Origin: Selaginella tamariscina
Lineage: Eukaryota; Streptophyta; Lycopodiopsida; Selaginellales; Selaginellaceae
Direction: 5' to 3'
Length of the DNA: 64,000 nucleotides
Assembly (NCBI GenBank): GCA_003024785.1
Contig: PUQB01000068.1
Coordinates: 62,001-126,000, forward strand
The position numbers were made by a program, and so were the translations under genes. The notes beneath the pieces are model-generated. The model made no database searches, was not told where the DNA came from, and saw nothing but the letters and a program-made list of their open reading frames with translations. Shown here one piece after another: positions 31,831 through 43,085 of the stretch. Every line of letters starts with the position of its first letter. The first letter of the stretch is position 1.

Positions 31831-32489
31831 AATCGTGTGTAAACCATTAGACTTAAACAAGGACGTTAAATTTCCAAGTTCACACCTTCAAAATATCCTT
31901 AGCATATACATATATAACTTTAATCAAATGTGTCAATCAAAGATTGTACGAATACAAAACAACAATATATGATGCATATATGTGTACTTTGGAAGGTGCA
32001 AAATGTCCTTACACACACTCTACAACTTAGAAGCATCAGACTTAAAAGGACGGTGGAAATTCCAAAGTCATACCAATATTATACGCGTTTAAAATATTTC
32101 CATAGCTACTGTTTATAAACTCAAGTACGCCAAGTTTTTAATAAACTTATATTCTAAACTGTGTATACAATTTAGACATTAAGCTATAATTCTAAATCCA
32201 CAGCTTGTTTAACTCATGCAGAATCCCACCCACTTGAAACAGTCTCTACTGAACATGTCCACCCATTCCTACTCGATTACCTGCATCTGTGTACATACAA
32301 ATATATTTATTATATACATATCACCTTTGAAATATGTACAAGACACTACTGATTACACGTATCAACACACACACACACAGGGATACTACATCACGCAATG
32401 TTGTGTAGATTAACACAGAGAGCACATTAGACAACCGAGAGAGAGAGAGAGTTTGTTGTGGTGTAAACATATTTAGTGGCTCACCTTTA
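31831..32489. other. Flanking repeat unit, right arm
   Basis: Reverse complement of 29001-29735, with minor indels. No gene. Confidence 0.7.
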
Positions 32490-33652
32490 AGTTGCCGGAC
32501 CAAATTCAAGGGTTTTCTTTGGTCCGAGCTTCTCCGGGCTAAGAGCACATGTCCTGGTCTTCTTTGCTCGGAGCTTTTCTGCTATAGGAGGGCTGACGAA
32601 GCACCTCCTCCGAACGCGGGTTTCTTTGCTCTGAGATTTTCCCATTCTCGGAGGGCCGAGAGCACCTGTTCTTCGAACAGGCATCTTCTTTGCTGAACTT
32701 CTTCACCGTCGGCTTTCTTCTCCCTATGGGTCGTAGGGCAACTCACCGTCCTCAGGTTCATAACCATTGTAAGCAGGTACGAAGAAGTCCTTCCAGTCAT
32801 TCCTACGTACACCTTTAATACCAGCCCTTGTAGTCTCCCACCCATGCCAGTTGATATTTCCGCAGCTCGCTTCCATCACAAGGGTCTCTATGTACAAAGA
32901 AGTGACGCAGCATGCATCTCGATATCGTATGAGCGTGCGCAGGGAAGAACTCCGACCTGACGAGCTCCTTAGAGACGGGAAGCACCATGAGTGCAGGTGT
33001 AACCAGCGTCTTTGCTAACCACCTTGGAAAGTGGATGCGATACACCTCCTGGGCTGCATAAGCGTTCTTTTTCTGTCCCCGACAATCATGCATGTTATTT
33101 AGGCACCCTGACGCCAGCCATGCTATAGACTTTATCTTCTTCACGGCCGCATTGTTAATCCCTCTTTTCTTCCTCATCCATGCGCTCTTCTAGACGCTTT
33201 AGCGCAGGAATAGTCCATTCCAAAGCGTATTGCTAACTCTTCCACGGGCTCGTAAACAAGGCCGGGTATATATTGAGGATGTACAGGTAATCCTCACGTC
33301 TTTCCAGTCGCCTCTCTGGAAACCCACAAAAACTCACCTTTTGAGTCCTCAACCCACGCTTGCTGGGAGTCGTGGGTCTTGTCCGGCCGGCCTCAGTCCC
33401 ACACGAAGAAATGGCAGCATGGATTACCCATCTGCATTCACAGGGTAAAACTGCGACTTGATAAGCTTTGTATGTGAATTTGCATCTATGTCCAATCGAA
33501 TCCTCTGCGTACTGTATAGGGTAAAATTCCTGGCCGAGTGAATCCGCCGTCAAATCCTTGATCTGGAATGAAGTGGGTATTGGTGCTTTCAGATCGAACA
33601 TGCTTGCGTTTATGGACTGTAGCTTTCTCACAAGCGCCTCTTTTGAATCCAT
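32490..33652 (-). pseudogene. Two-repeat protein gene, copy 4 (right arm)
   Basis: Inverted partner of copy 1. ATG at 33652 (MDSKEALVRKLQSINASMFD) and frames as in copy 1, but shifted after HRCKFTYK and again later. A TAA replaces the Ser codon after VPK (near 33100). The A5G run near 33070 restores the base missing in copy 1, so the two copies carry different lesions. Confidence 0.5.
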
Positions 33653-33739
33653 ACTACCCTATCCCTACCTGAAAAGGATTATCCACGCCCTAATGAAGAT
33701 TCTGCCTACGTGGCCTGACCAATAATGGCATGACACTTC

Positions 33740-34037
33740 ATTTTTCTCCTTTTATTATTATGTATAAACATTTATTGTTTTATGAAATCATCTTCGCCGT
33801 CCATGATGTTCCAGGAATATCATTCCTCTGAAATGAATTTCAATACACTTATTTAAGATTCATATACTAGACATCATAACAAAGAATATTTAATGAAGTT
33901 TATAATAAAAATCACTTCTACAGAATAAAGGAATATTTCATAGTAGATACCTTTACAAAATCTCCTTAACACGCTTACAATGAAAGCATGCATGTGTAAA
34001 CACTTCAAGGACGTTGCGTTTAACATTTATCCTTAGC

Positions 34038-34072
<35 letters not shown>

Positions 34073-34964
34073 TATATATATTATATATATATATATATAT
34101 ATTACTTAACTGTTTTAATTGAATAAGCACCACTAAAAAAAATGAAATTTATCTATAAGTTCCATTAAGACTCCAATAAGCATTAACAGTGTTTATGTAT
34201 ATCACAAATAATATCAATGTATCCTTAGACAACTCAATACATATGTTTTTATTACTTAATTAAACAGATGTTTTAGATTTACAGGGGAAATATCGAAGTA
34301 TGATGCGGAACAAGCACTATATCTGAAGAAAAGCATTGGGCATGATGGTCCAGGAATATACGCATTTCCTACATTATAAACACTGCTTCCTAAAAAAATT
34401 TAAAAGCGAATTGAAATAATATATGCAGTACCTAGACCTATGTTTATAAAATATTAATTGAATATTTAGCACTTTTAATTAGCACAATTTATTACTTAAT
34501 TATTTACAATTATACTAATTATAGTATTCCGATTTTGTTGAATATTCAAAATAAGAATACGAATATGCTTTTAGCTATATGCTTCCCTTTTCCTTTTATT
34601 AATATATTTTTTAGTTTTTGAAAAGTATTTCAATTTACAAAATAACATCTAATATGAAAGTAAAAAGAATTAAACTGAAGTTCCTTTGTTTTTGTTATTA
34701 GATATAAGTCTAAGACATACGTTTTTACTTAATAATATCTTTTTAAAAAAAATATTAATGTTTCGTTAACCTCTATTTTAATATTTGTATAATGTAAACT
34801 TACAAACTAATAAGAAAAAAATAAACTGTTTTTATAGGCAAAACAACGCAGTTAAATACGTCGTTTTAGAGTTTATAAATTAACGACTTTGATTTAGACA
34901 TAAGCGTGCTCATTAGGTTGTCTGGGGGTAAAGAGTAGAGGAGGATAGGGTGTCGGGAAGAGAA
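33740..34964. other. AT-rich spacer with a long (AT)n run
   Basis: Non-coding, between the divergent two-repeat and proteasome-like genes. 34034-34106 is almost pure (AT)n and self-complementary. Parts align in reverse with 22280-23010. Confidence 0.7.
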
Positions 34965-35796
34965 ATGGAGCTCATGTCCGGCACGGTGATCATTTTAACT
35001 AAGCTTGAAGATTCTGTTGCGTGCTTCTCCGACTCCTTAGTAAAAGGTACAGCCGTACATTAAGGTAAGGATTCTCGAAGGCACCGCCGTGTGGATGGGG
35101 CTTGCGGGGTGCGTGCAAATGGGAGAGCACGTTATAAGAATCATTCAAGCCCAGATCGATATGATACCGTCAGAACATATTTCATTGCATGAGATATGTG
35201 ACCTAGTAAAGAAAATTGTACAGTCGGATGATTTTGAACGTCATATATTTCAAATCGTGCACATTTACGGGGAAGATTTCAGTCCACATTTTGTTCTGAT
35301 CGATCCCGTAGGGAAGACAGGATTGGTAATTGAATGCGGCTACAACAAGCCTCAGAATGAGTTTGAATTTGACATCACCTGGTTACAAGAGGATCGCAGG
35401 TTGATAGGGGCCGGCTGCGGGTGGGAGGAGGCACTCGAAGAGATGAAAAAGATTTCTCCAAAATTTCTGAACGTTTCCACAATAGCAAGAACAGCTCTGA
35501 GAGGAATGCAGGCTGCATATACGAGCGAGACGGAGGGCGTGAAAGGATATTGTGGAGGTACAGTATATGTCGTCCATTCCGACGACACGGATGATCTTGC
35601 TAATCAGGGACAGGATATAGGGCTTGACGTTGTCTCTAGCTCTATAGATGGAACATGGAAGGAGTACTTTGGACCATATAAACAAGATCCATCAGGAGCA
35701 TTAGCAAAATTTAGAGCAGATGTGGAAAAATTGTTGGATGCTGAATACAGCCAGCAGAAAGGCGACGAACTAAAGATTATATTTCGAAAGGCTTAG
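34965..35796 (+). pseudogene. Proteasome beta-like (Ntn-hydrolase) gene, right-arm copy
   Basis: ATG at 34965: MELMSGTVIILTKLED and CFSD, with Thr1 and Asp17 in proteasome spacing. An ~11-bp deletion relative to the left copy shifts the frame near 35060. The other frame is then open to 35796: KVRILEGTAVWMGLAGC, HISLHEICDLVKKIVQS, YGEDFSPHFVLIDPVGKTG, RRLIGAGCGWEEALE and GYCGGTVYVVHSDD. This order (AG.., small helix, ..D..G.., GxGxxxA, GG.V..H) follows the beta-subunit fold. A ~60-residue C-terminal extension (WKEYFGPYKQDPSGALAKF) is unlike standard subunits. It is a divergent relative, not a canonical 20S subunit. It is transcribed away from the two-repeat gene. Confidence 0.65.
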
Positions 35797-35879
35797 CAAA
35801 CAAATGGATGGCGTATTTGACGAAGAAAACGGAGAGGCAAACTTTGTAAACTTGAAGTACTAATCAAAATCAAATAACC

Positions 35880-38140
35880 TTTATATAAGTAATAAAATCT
35901 ACGAATCTTGGCGGCAAGGATTATAATCCCCAATCTGACGAGCTCCGGGCATATTGTTCCACGAGAAACATGAACTGAGTTCCCAGTTATTCCCCTGTGT
36001 GTGACTGCCGGGAAGAACTGCTGTCCCCCAACAATTCCCACAAGTCGTAGAATCCCCAACCGGTGCCTCGCCATAATGTTCAATGTGTAGTCTGCTGTTC
36101 TTACCTGTTTCTGGTGCAATGTGGTAGTCCATTATGTACATGGGTTCGTGTGGGTACCATTCTGCATCCTGCAAGGTGGGATTGGTGTTGTGTGTGTGGC
36201 TACCACCCGTTGGATGGTGATCATCACTTCTCCATTTGTGTAGTGGCTTGACTGCGCCTCCTCGTGCTTTACCGTGTTCCCTGTAGAAACACACAGCTTA
36301 TTATATTTACACACTTGCACGCATCACGCTCGAGCACGCACACACACACAGGCAACCGTGTCTAGCGTGTGTCTGTGCGTATACGCATATGTGTAAGAAC
36401 CAAATCCATACATATGACGTGCGTGTGAGAGACTGCACATATGCATGTATAGTTGACTTGAGATACACGAATCCACACAGATTGCGTGATTTCAGTAGTT
36501 GGGTGTTACGCATATAGTAGTGCGTGTGTGTGTCTGGTGTATTTATGTCGTGCTATATGTTGTATACATATGTCAATTACTTGTAGGCAGGTGCATTATG
36601 TGTGCGCGCATAAATGCACACCGTGAAAAAACATATTATTTACTTATTACTTGCATGTCTACACCCTCAACCAAAGGCAGTTATGACGTTATGTCTACAT
36701 GGATATATATGTATGCAAGGATGCAGTCCATACACACATTGTAACAAACACACAAAGGGGACAGAACTACTATTAAATGATATAACAAAAGTGCAAAAAG
36801 AAAAGAAACACAAACCTGGAAAGCAAGACAATTAAGATTAACCATCTGAATGCAAGGGCCAAAAGAATTGGAAATGTCGGCTTTCACTTGGCAGGCAAGA
36901 GTTAAATAACTCAAAGAAAATATAATGAACAAACAACAAACAAGACAAATACAAGCTTTTAAACATGTGTAGAAGTATGCAGAATAATCTAGTAAAACAA
37001 CGCACACATACAGAAACACGCACGCGCGCAGACACACACACACTTACGGAGTTGATGCTGCTGCAAGTTGAATAATGCATAGGCTGCAGAGAGAACGTCT
37101 CCCGCTGCCGATCGGCATTAAGCTGTTGTAGGCCTCCAGCAGGTCAAACCATTGCTTCTGTGGTTCTTGCCCGAGGTGATTGCATTTCCTTAAAACGATT
37201 TGGAATGTTGATCACGGAGCCGGGGTAGTGATTGTAGAATCACTCGACTCCGTAGACAATTGCTTGCAGGAGCTCCAGCTTAAGATCCTGATGATGTTCA
37301 GCTATCACCAAAAGATGACAAACGACACATTACCGTCATGTTGCTAATAGTGGTTACCCGAACCATGGTGGTGTTCTATTGCACTACGGTTTTTAGTAGT
37401 ACCTGTGATGAAGAACCCGTTGTTGTTACGGAACATGGTGATTCTCTATCTCGGTAGTACGGTGAGGAAGAACCCATTATGTTAACCGAACATGGTGGTA
37501 TCTAACTCGGTAGCACTGTTTGAGTACCTGTGAGGACGAAACTGCTGGTGTGACTCGGACGCACCTCGTAAGACAGCTCGTTCTCATTTGCAAGAAAAAG
37601 TGGCGAGGTACCCAGATGAGGAAGGAGCCCGAGCTGACGATGGTGATGCTCGAATCCTCTGCTTGCACTCCACACGTTTCCTCTTCTGCACAGCATTCGG
37701 ACGAGCTTCCGGTCGAAAGAAGCTTGTAAGGCCAGACTCGTTCCCATTCTTTGCTGCAGCAGTGACTGAAGTGCAAATGCAAACCCATGGAAACTCCGAA
37801 GTTGGTTTCTCCCAGAAGTTGAAACCTCCGTAAGTGTGTATTTACGTACATATAGAAGCGCTGCTATGCAGGAACGGAACAGCTTGGACGGAAAGAAGAA
37901 ATGAAAAGAATAGTATTTGAAGTCGTATACGTAAACAGCAGAACGTTATGAAACACTTGAACACGAACATGGAAACTTACTTCGCAGAAACGCCAGTAAC
38001 TGCTGAGACATCCCATATAACTGTTACAAGTCCGCTTCTAGAACAGGCCCAAGTAAAGACACGATCCATCCTCCCAATCCACGATAAATGAACTGTTTCC
38101 GGCGAGGCTAGAGTAAGCAGCTCGAAAGTGTGTCGGCGCT
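35880..38140 (-). other. Possible broken multi-exon gene of unknown function
   Basis: Exon-like minus-strand pieces with plausible splice sites: about 38130-37988 (WIGRMDRVFTWACSRSGLV..., donor GTAAGT); 37340-37050 (GQEPQKQWFDLLEAYNSL, donor GTAAGTG at 37049); 36285-36105 (EWYPHEPMYIMDYHIAPET, acceptor TTTCTACAG, donor GTAAGAA); and a terminal piece to 35900. The plus strand also has a donor-like site at 37830 after SEVGFSQKLKPP, so orientation is not certain. I recognise no domain. Intervals between pieces are GT-rich. Confidence 0.25.
37353..37545. repeat. Short tandem repeat, three diverged units of 56-72 bp
   Basis: Units begin at 37353, 37425 and 37481 with GTTA(C)CCGAACATGGTG and continue with CTCGGTAGTAC and GTGAGGAAGAACCC-type words. 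The third unit contains GTGAGGACGAAAC. Confidence 0.6.
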
Positions 38141-40475
38141 TTCACTTTGAACAAATCTGCACCGGATTCTTCGGAACGAAGATTTGTTGCAGTGAGAGCA
38201 TTGCGCTGCGACTTAATCTGCCCAGCGGATCATTACCATGCTAGCGATAAGAGGCGTGCAGTTCGACTCAACGAGCATTCCTTTGATCGAGAAAAACATC
38301 GTATTTTCCATGACAAACACGCATTTTACATAGGGTTTTCTTTGGAGTTTCTCAGGCTATGCGTGCAGCGTAGATGCTATTGAGAGGCTCTCATTTTCTC
38401 TGTTTTCTAGGTTATGAGCTGGGATTCATCCAGAGGTTGCGGTTCATCTCGGCGACAACGAAGTCACCTACATTGAGGAGCAGACGCTGTTCAATCAAGT
38501 GTATTCGCTCATCAAGCCCTTGTTTTTCCGGAGAGTACTCACGACATCCTTACATAAGATGTTTTCTTGTGTGTGTGTTATGTGACATATACAATTTCAA
38601 AGACGATATACAATCTTTTGGAGCAAACTAAATTAACTTGTTTAATTATTATTTTATAGTTTTTTCTTGTTATTAAAATATGAATCCAAAATTAATATGG
38701 TAAATATGGTAAATTAATAGATAAGAAGATAAAAAAAAAAATTAAAAGAATATATTAACAATTACAAAAATCAACATTTTATAAATACTTATGATATCAT
38801 TTCATATTTCAAAGACAAATTTTAATAATAATGGTGAGGACTTTACTCCTCATTTTATTTTAATTAATACAATTTAAAGGACATAATGTGTGATTAAATG
38901 TAAAAAGGGTGTTAAAATATCATAATATTCAGTATAGACTTGTTATATTAAAATATTCTATTTACAAATTTTCTAACACTAGTTGTATATTACTATTTTA
39001 AGTATATACATAATTTAATTATATTTAATATATATATCCAATGTATATTTATTCGTATCTTATTAGTATATTCTTTTTAAATGAGAGTATATTTTATTAC
39101 AAGATAGAGTACAAAACTTAAAGACAATTAAGAAACTTGGGATATTAATTAATGTATAATAGACATAATTATATATACACACACGCACACACTTGTATTA
39201 TTATAATATTATTGTAAGTTATGCATATTATAAAACAAATTTAAGAATCAAATTTAAGTTTTAAGTTAAATGTATTTCCATATATTATTATTTAATTTGT
39301 AAATTTTAATAGTTAAATTTGAATGAAATTAAAATGCCATTAGTCAAACTTTAGTGCTAATCAATGAGAGACCCTAGGCTATGTTATCTTAAATGATGAA
39401 ATATAACATGGATACAATATGTTAAATCAATAAATAAGACTGGAAAACATTAGTAAAATTTAGACACGACATTGAAAATTTATTGAACACACAATACAAC
39501 AAATGTATAAGTATGAAGAAATGGAGATATTGAAAAGTACAATGAGAAAGTGTGTAAAATAAACTTACATACTTGTACATGTATTATTACTGTGAAAAAG
39601 TGATTGACAAAGTCCTGTATTCTTTGTAAATCAATTCATTTAAATTTGAAAATGTTAGTTCAACTTAAAACCAACGGGATATAAAATTGATTAGAAAATT
39701 CTTTTATAAAGATTTAAGCCAATTCAACTTGTAAATAAAAGCTATTCATCTGTTGAGGTATGAAATTCTAATTACAATAATCATAATTAATTAATTAAAT
39801 AAGATTAGTTAAGTTAATTACATTCAATAAGAATAAGAATATTTAGTAGGGTATCATGAGTGTCAATAATGATAAAGCTGCAGTAATATATATATAATAT
39901 TAATACATACATACATACATATGTGTGTGTGTGAGAGAGAGAGAAGAACATATAGACACAAATACACAATATTATTAAGGTATTTCCTCACATATATAAT
40001 ATGTTATGTTTTATTTACATATACACGTGCTTGCAACCCAAACACACACACACTTACAATTGCATCAAGAAAATATGGCAAATAATCTTTGTCAAGGCCT
40101 TCTTCAAGAGCCTTTCTCAAAACATCACGAGATAGTAATAAATATATGTGTGTGATATATATATATACATGTTTTATGTAAATAGGAGTGGGTCTAGTTA
40201 TTATGAGCCTTGAAAATATCTCCCTCTCAGGTTTTTAGAGAGGGCATGTGTTCAAGCCACTAACAAGACCATTATGACTATCTCACTTGTAGTCCCTCGT
40301 ATCACACCACCACCATTTCCTACATAATATAATTAATTAATTTCAAAATAAAGGACTGCAAACACATACACAACCACCATCACTTATAGTGAAATATTAC
40401 AAAAGTTGACACACCCACACACACACACACCTCTAAATAAGAACTCATTAAGAATTTTTCAATAATGGTTTCAAG
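38141..40475. other. AT-rich intergenic DNA
   Basis: 38141-38640 has short open frames with no recognisable domain. 38640-40475 is strongly AT-rich with small GT/AT microsatellites (for example 39890-39945). I see no gene. Confidence 0.6.
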
Positions 40476-40636
40476 TATTAGAGTATGTGTGAAAAATACA
40501 CTTATATATCTCAAGCAATTTGCTCCATACATTCATATGCCCTTTATATATTTGTGTCTGCATGTTCCACAACTAGTACAACATCCATGAATACTGATGC
40601 ATTACACACCTACTCTTACCAACCATTACACTAACA
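40476..40636 (-). repeat. Copia 3' LTR
   Basis: Aligns with 61634-61794 (shared GAGTATGTG, TCAAGCAAT, CATTCATATG, CCCTTTATATATTTGT, ATCCATGAATA). Adjacent on its 5' side (minus strand) is the purine tract GAGGGGGAG at 40637-40645. Confidence 0.8.
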
Positions 40637-41160
40637 CTCCCCCTCAATGTGACAATATGTATTTAACCCAAACATGCTTCTAAACTTGATGACTTCAAAG
40701 TCCATTTTTTTTAGAATGTCAACAACCATGCTTCTGGTGCACATATACCATAGTTCAACCTCTCCAAGCTCCACACATTCACAACGAATGTACATATCAA
40801 AGTGCTTAATGTGTCCATGATGAAATGAATTCAATATTAGTTACTAGCAAGCTGTGTTGTCATAAACCAAGTATTTAACATACTTGGTTTGATGATCAAA
40901 ATTCTTCTTCTAACTCTGTCATGCACAATTTATAAGTTCACACATAAAGATAACTTACATAAATTGGTCCATTTAAATCTTTATACCAATTTACTTTTGA
41001 GCAAAGCAAAATCACTTTGACAATTAGCTCATCCACATAAAAAGCTACAAGAATCATAAACAGCTTAAGCCCACTTTTCATTAGAGAGTGGTTATTAACC
41101 TTTGGTAATTTAAAAAATGCTACATCATTAATAATAACTATCATTATGGTTTTTAGTTAA
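40637..41160 (-). pseudogene. Copia pol, 3' half (end of RT and RNase H)
   Basis: Minus strand: LMKSGLKLFMILVAFYVDELI (RT active-site YVDD changed to YVDE, near 41050-41020). Then, with stops, HIKHFDMYIRCECVELGEVELWYM and STRSMVVDILKKMDFE, the RNase H end of copia elements. 67- and 68-codon open pieces remain. Clearly dead. Confidence 0.75.
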
Positions 41161-42376
41161 TTGAATTAAAATTAAATTACCAATGCACATATTTTAAACA
41201 TAACATATTGTATAGAAAACATATAATTAATTCATAAATATCACATGAATGAAAGTAGTTATATATGTGATTATATGCATATTATAGATGTGCATCAATA
41301 TATGTATATACATGTATATATACAGAGGCACATATTCTTGTACATATATGATAATATGAGAATATAAATGATTTTAGAAAATACCTTTGTGTTGAAAACA
41401 TCTTACAACGTGAAGTGAAGTTGTATAAACCATATCCATATTATTCCATAGACCTTCAGTAAATTATAAACACAAATTATAAATTCCATATTGTTTACAT
41501 GCCTGAAATGTGTGTACGCATGAGAGAGCCTCCACAATTCTTGATCTTTTGTAAGTATTATATTCATGGGCAATGGATTAAACTTTTTTTAAATCCAATT
41601 TATACAAGGTGTTTGGCTACTAATTAAAATGTAGGCACACATAGGTGCCATATAGATCATATATTTTAAATAACTAGTGAGTGACAAAAATAGACCATTA
41701 GGAGAACAAATAATTTATTACACAATTTAATTAACTGAGGCAAATAACCACCCGCTAATGAAAAGTGGGTTTTATATCTATATTTCAATTTGCTTCATAT
41801 TTGCAAAAGCTTAATAATATAAAAAATGAATTTAAAGTGTTATACTGTTAAAGTTTTACTTTGTACCACGAAGGTAGCTTGCCATATGCCAACCCTGAAA
41901 ACCCCTTTGGAAACCCTGGAAGTTCTAGTAAAGTAACCCATTTTTTAAGAACTTAAACCCAAGTCCATGAACAAAGCTCCCTCGTGAGTCAAGATGCATG
42001 GGCCAGTCAAGTTGTAAGTATTTTCCTACCTTGACATGGTTGAGGAGATCAAAGCAAGGCTCAACCACTAGTTTTGCGGAATTTGAACTTGGGCAATTCT
42101 TTTTAGGCTTGTGAGTAGGTTAATAGACTAAAGCTTGGACGTGACATACCCAGTCACAAGGGCGTAATCCTATCAACATTAAGGGTAAGTTAACCCGAAG
42201 GTGAGATGTAACCCTATCTTATGAAAGTTATGATAACACAAGCTTAACTTGCATTTGTAAAGAATAACGAACTCTCTTTTGAATCCAAGAACTCTCATTA
42301 CATAAACTCTACCTTATTTATGTGACAGAGGGCCCCTTTCTCTATATATGTAACCAAGCTAGCATGAAATGCCTAG
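41160..42376 (-). repeat. Old long LTR, first part (nested host of the LARD-like element)
   Basis: Diverged relative of the LTR at 56790-58529. Clear matches run from about 41860 (GTACCAC...GCCAACC..GAAAACCCC) to 42376 (CTCTACCTTATTTATGTGAC, ATGAAATGCC). The start near 41160 is inferred from length. It continues at 58534-58863 beyond the inserted element. Probably a solo LTR, inserted in the copia RT. Confidence 0.6.
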
Positions 42377-42401
42377 TGTCAGAGTTTTAACCCAAAGGGC
42401 C

Positions 42402-42951
42402 TGTTAAAGGTAAAATATTAGGAGCATAGGACGTCCTACTGTAGAGAGAATAAGGGTAGGAAGGTCTGTAGTAAGCATGGAAGGAAAGGCTGTGGAAGAG
42501 GAAAATCCTTACCGAGAGGAAAAGGTAAGGAAAAGGAAAAGGAAAAGGTAAAGGATGACGTGGCGAGAGGAAGAGTAGTTAAGGGAAGTTAGGGCAACGA
42601 AGGAAGGGTCTCCATTTGAAGTTCTAGCATGAGATAAAGGTTCTCTACACTTTGTCTTTTGTATTCATGTTAGTAATGAAAGGTGCATATTAAAGAATCT
42701 TGTATGTATGTATGTATACTCTCAATGAATGGATCTAACAAGGCAATAGCCAAAATCTGTTCTTGCCCTTGACTTTGGAGGACCAGTCATAGTGGCACTG
42801 GGAGAAGTCTGATATATATACAGATATATTGAGAGTTGAGGAAGGAAAGGGTGTACCTTTCCTGTACGTTGTATAAAAGGTTTCCTGTCTGTGTGAAGGA
42901 AACAGGTTAAATAGGAAAAGGTGAGGCAGAGAGCCCTTTTCCTATTTAACA
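42402..42951 (+). repeat. 5' LTR of gypsy D
   Basis: 550 bp. It contains a purine minisatellite (GGAAAA/GGTAAA, 42515-42555) that is longer in the 3' LTR, explaining the 13-bp length difference. Followed by the PBS TTGGCGACCACGG. Confidence 0.95.
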
Positions 42952-43085
42952 ATTGGCGACCACGGAGGGATTTCGCCATTGCAGTGTTAGTAATTCATTG
43001 AGAAAAGAGGCTAAAAAAGATAGAATTCTCATTTTGAAAAAGGTTCGGAAGGTGTAGAGCCGGATGTGTAAAGGAGAAGGAATGA

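Larger units (their letters stand above)
31080..35440. repeat. Right arm of the large inverted duplication
   Basis: Reverse complement of the left arm (21070-30430, without its insertions). Order: copy 3, flank, copy 4, AT-rich spacer, proteasome-like gene. This arm lacks the two insertions found in the left arm and so records the pre-insertion state. Confidence 0.85.

Noticed and set aside
34965..35796. Canonical 20S proteasome subunit gene
   Set aside because: The sequence is too divergent and has an unusual C-terminal extension and a frameshift. It is a relative of the beta family at most.
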